6,854 nucleotides of DNA from Bacteroides_F sp964482605. GTDB lineage: Bacteria > Bacillota > Clostridia > Lachnospirales > Lachnospiraceae. The position numbers and the translations under genes are program-made. Where the stretch lies: positions 1 through 6,854 of the forward strand of contig CAYZYS010000111.1 in NCBI GenBank assembly GCA_964482605.1, written 5' to 3'. A model generated the notes under the pieces. It saw only the letters and a list, made by a program, of their open reading frames with translations, was not told where the DNA came from and did not search any database. Every line of letters begins with the position of its first letter. The stretch's first letter is position 1. Below are positions 6,020 through 6,854 of the stretch, piece by piece.

Positions 6020-6042
6020 TTTATATAATTATGAATTATAAT
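6014..6042 (+). promoter_or_regulatory. Candidate internal promoter for the Wzz-type gene
   Basis: TTGTAT (6014-6019) and a perfect TATAAT (6037-6042) are separated by 17 bases. The -35 matches consensus at only three positions. A second TATAAT at 6024-6029 lacks a recognisable -35. The start point would be near 6049, giving a short leader that contains the hairpins at 6051-6075. The gene may also be read from the CpsB promoter. Confidence 0.4.
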
Positions 6043-6044
6043 TC
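6033..6044. repeat. Perfect 12-base palindrome GAATTATAATTC
   Basis: The sequence equals its own reverse complement and encloses the candidate -10 hexamer (6037-6042). It is one of a cluster of GAATT/AATTC motifs in this spacer (5975, 5992, 6033, 6040, 6051, 6059, 6069). It could be a protein-binding site or simply a product of AT-rich sequence. Confidence 0.4.
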
Positions 6045-6050
6045 TATGAG

Positions 6051-6075
6051 GAATTTTTAATTCAGGGGGAATTAA
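6051..6075 (+). promoter_or_regulatory. Two mutually exclusive leader hairpins, one holding the Shine-Dalgarno
   Basis: In RNA, TTAATTC (6057-6063) can pair with GAATTAA (6069-6075) to give a 7-base stem whose 5-base loop is AGGGG, the core of the ribosome binding site for the ATG at 6081. Alternatively GAATT (6051-6055) can pair with AATTC (6059-6063) around three T's, which would free the Shine-Dalgarno. Each stem is almost all A-U with one G-C pair, so both are weak and temperature-sensitive; regulation is an inference. Confidence 0.4.
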
Positions 6076-6080
6076 TTACA

Positions 6081-6854
6081 ATGCAGGGTGGGGGAAGCGC
6101 AGTGGAATCACGGCAGGTGACGGTTCAGGACAATGATGAGGTGGAGATAGACTTACTGCAGATATTCAGAATACTTCTTGGCAGGCTGGTGTACATACTC
6201 CTTGCGGGGATAGTGGCAGGCGGTGTGACACTTTTGGTAAGCATATTCATCATTCCTGCAAAATATGAATCCCAGGCGCAGTTATACATAATCAACAGGC
6301 AGAATGACGGTGTTACCACTTATAGCGACATACAATCCTCAACACAGCTTGTTAATGACTATAAGGTGCTGGTCACAAGCCGTCCGGTGCTTGAGAAGGT
6401 GATAAGCACGATGGGGCTTGAGTACACGGTGGATGAGCTCGACAAATGCATCAGTGCCGACATAGAGACGGATTCGCGTGTGTTGGAGATTACAGTCACA
6501 ACGAAGGACCCATACCTTTCTAAGAGCATAGTGGATTCTGTGGCGACCGTGTCTGCCGAGCAGATACAGCAGGTAATGCAGATTGAGGGCGTCAACGTCA
6601 TACAGTATGGGCAGGTCGCCAACAAGCAGAGCAGCCCGAAAGTGCGGCTGAACACGGCAATTGCATTTGTGGCAGGGATTGTTGTGATATCGGGGGTTTT
6701 CATTTTCCAGTTCCAGATGGATGACAGCATCAAATCGTCGGATGACATAGAAAAGTATCTTGGGACAAGTACGCTTGCGCTGATTCCGTACGCTGAGGAG
6801 GATGACGATGGCGACGGTGCTGTGGGCAGGAAAAAGAAGAAAGAAAAGAAAAAG
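6081..6854 (+). CDS. CpsC/YveK-type (Wzz-family) polysaccharide chain-length and kinase-modulator protein, 3' end beyond window
   Basis: Membrane protein that controls exopolysaccharide chain length and, in Gram-positives, activates the CpsD/YwqD tyrosine kinase through its cytoplasmic tail. The frame stays open to the window end (258 codons). Seen: EIDLLQIFRILLGR (22-35) just before the first membrane helix (about 36-58), an extracytoplasmic region with YESQAQLYI and QLVNDYKVLVTSRPVLEKV, the Pro-containing NKQSSPKVRLN box (181-191), a second helix (about 191-210), and a cytoplasmic tail with IKSSDDIEKYLG and LALIP. The tail then becomes acidic (EEDDDGDG) and strongly basic (RKKKKEKKK) as the window ends. 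The ATG at 6081 has AGGGGGA 10 bases upstream; an in-frame GTG at 6102 has GGGGGA at better spacing and is a real alternative, removing seven residues. Whether a kinase domain is fused downstream, as in Wzc, cannot be seen. A symbol is withheld because locus naming varies. Confidence 0.88.
   Translation, partial: MQGGGSAVESRQVTVQDNDEVEIDLLQIFRILLGRLVYILLAGIVAGGVTLLVSIFIIPAKYESQAQLYIINRQNDGVTTYSDIQSSTQLVNDYKVLVTSRPVLEKVISTMGLEYTVDELDKCISADIETDSRVLEITVTTKDPYLSKSIVDSVATVSAEQIQQVMQIEGVNVIQYGQVANKQSSPKVRLNTAIAFVAGIVVISGVFIFQFQMDDSIKSSDDIEKYLGTSTLALIPYAEEDDDGDGAVGRKKKKEKKK

Noticed and set aside
6125..6748. Minus-strand open frames within the Wzz-type gene
   Set aside because: The plus frame is open for 258 codons with two membrane helices and Wzz motifs; the opposite frames are Ser/Thr-rich shadows.

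Overview
The window reads as chromosome of a Gram-positive member of the Clostridia, most likely Lachnospiraceae. This rests on gene content and order (aroB-lspA-RluA-type pseudouridine synthase; a cytidylate-kinase-like P-loop protein; CpsB/YwqE and CpsC/YveK exopolysaccharide genes), strong AGGAGG-type ribosome binding sites, and moderate-GC genes separated by very AT-rich intergenic DNA. It is an inference from family knowledge; no species can be named.

Layout. (1) 1-2320, plus strand: a tight housekeeping block of aroB (5' end missing), lspA and an RluD/YlyB-like pseudouridine synthase, separated by 1 and 3 bases. (2) 2321-2440: a 120-base gap with an AT-rich near-palindrome, an extended -10 promoter and a perfect Shine-Dalgarno. 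(3) 2441-4029, plus: a cytidylate-kinase-like protein, then a membrane-anchored protein with an L,D-transpeptidase (YkuD)-like fold whose catalytic Cys position is Tyr, plus a C-terminal Ig-like (DUF5011-type) domain. (4) 4033-5079, minus: a complete XerC/D-type tyrosine recombinase, convergent with the previous gene with only 3 bases between the stops. (5) 5080-5233: a compact divergent promoter region in which the two outward -35 boxes form an inverted repeat. (6) 5234-6854, plus: the start of an exopolysaccharide/capsule locus, with a CpsB/YwqE PHP-type tyrosine phosphatase, a 97-base AT-rich spacer full of small inverted repeats, and a CpsC/YveK (Wzz-type) chain-length/kinase-activator protein that runs off the window.

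How the genes work together. The first block supplies shikimate-pathway flux, lipoprotein maturation and rRNA modification. The second transcript pairs a nucleotide-kinase-like protein with an envelope protein, both lacking the canonical catalytic residue of their superfamilies. The last block is the usual regulatory front end of a Gram-positive polysaccharide cluster: CpsC activates a tyrosine kinase (expected just downstream, not seen) and CpsB dephosphorylates it. The recombinase shares a control region with this locus, which makes regulation or rearrangement of surface polysaccharide the main speculative theme.

No tRNA, rRNA, CRISPR array or insertion sequence was seen. No proven new system is present. 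The items most worth checking are the catalytically altered YkuD-like protein and the hairpin-rich control regions of the polysaccharide genes.
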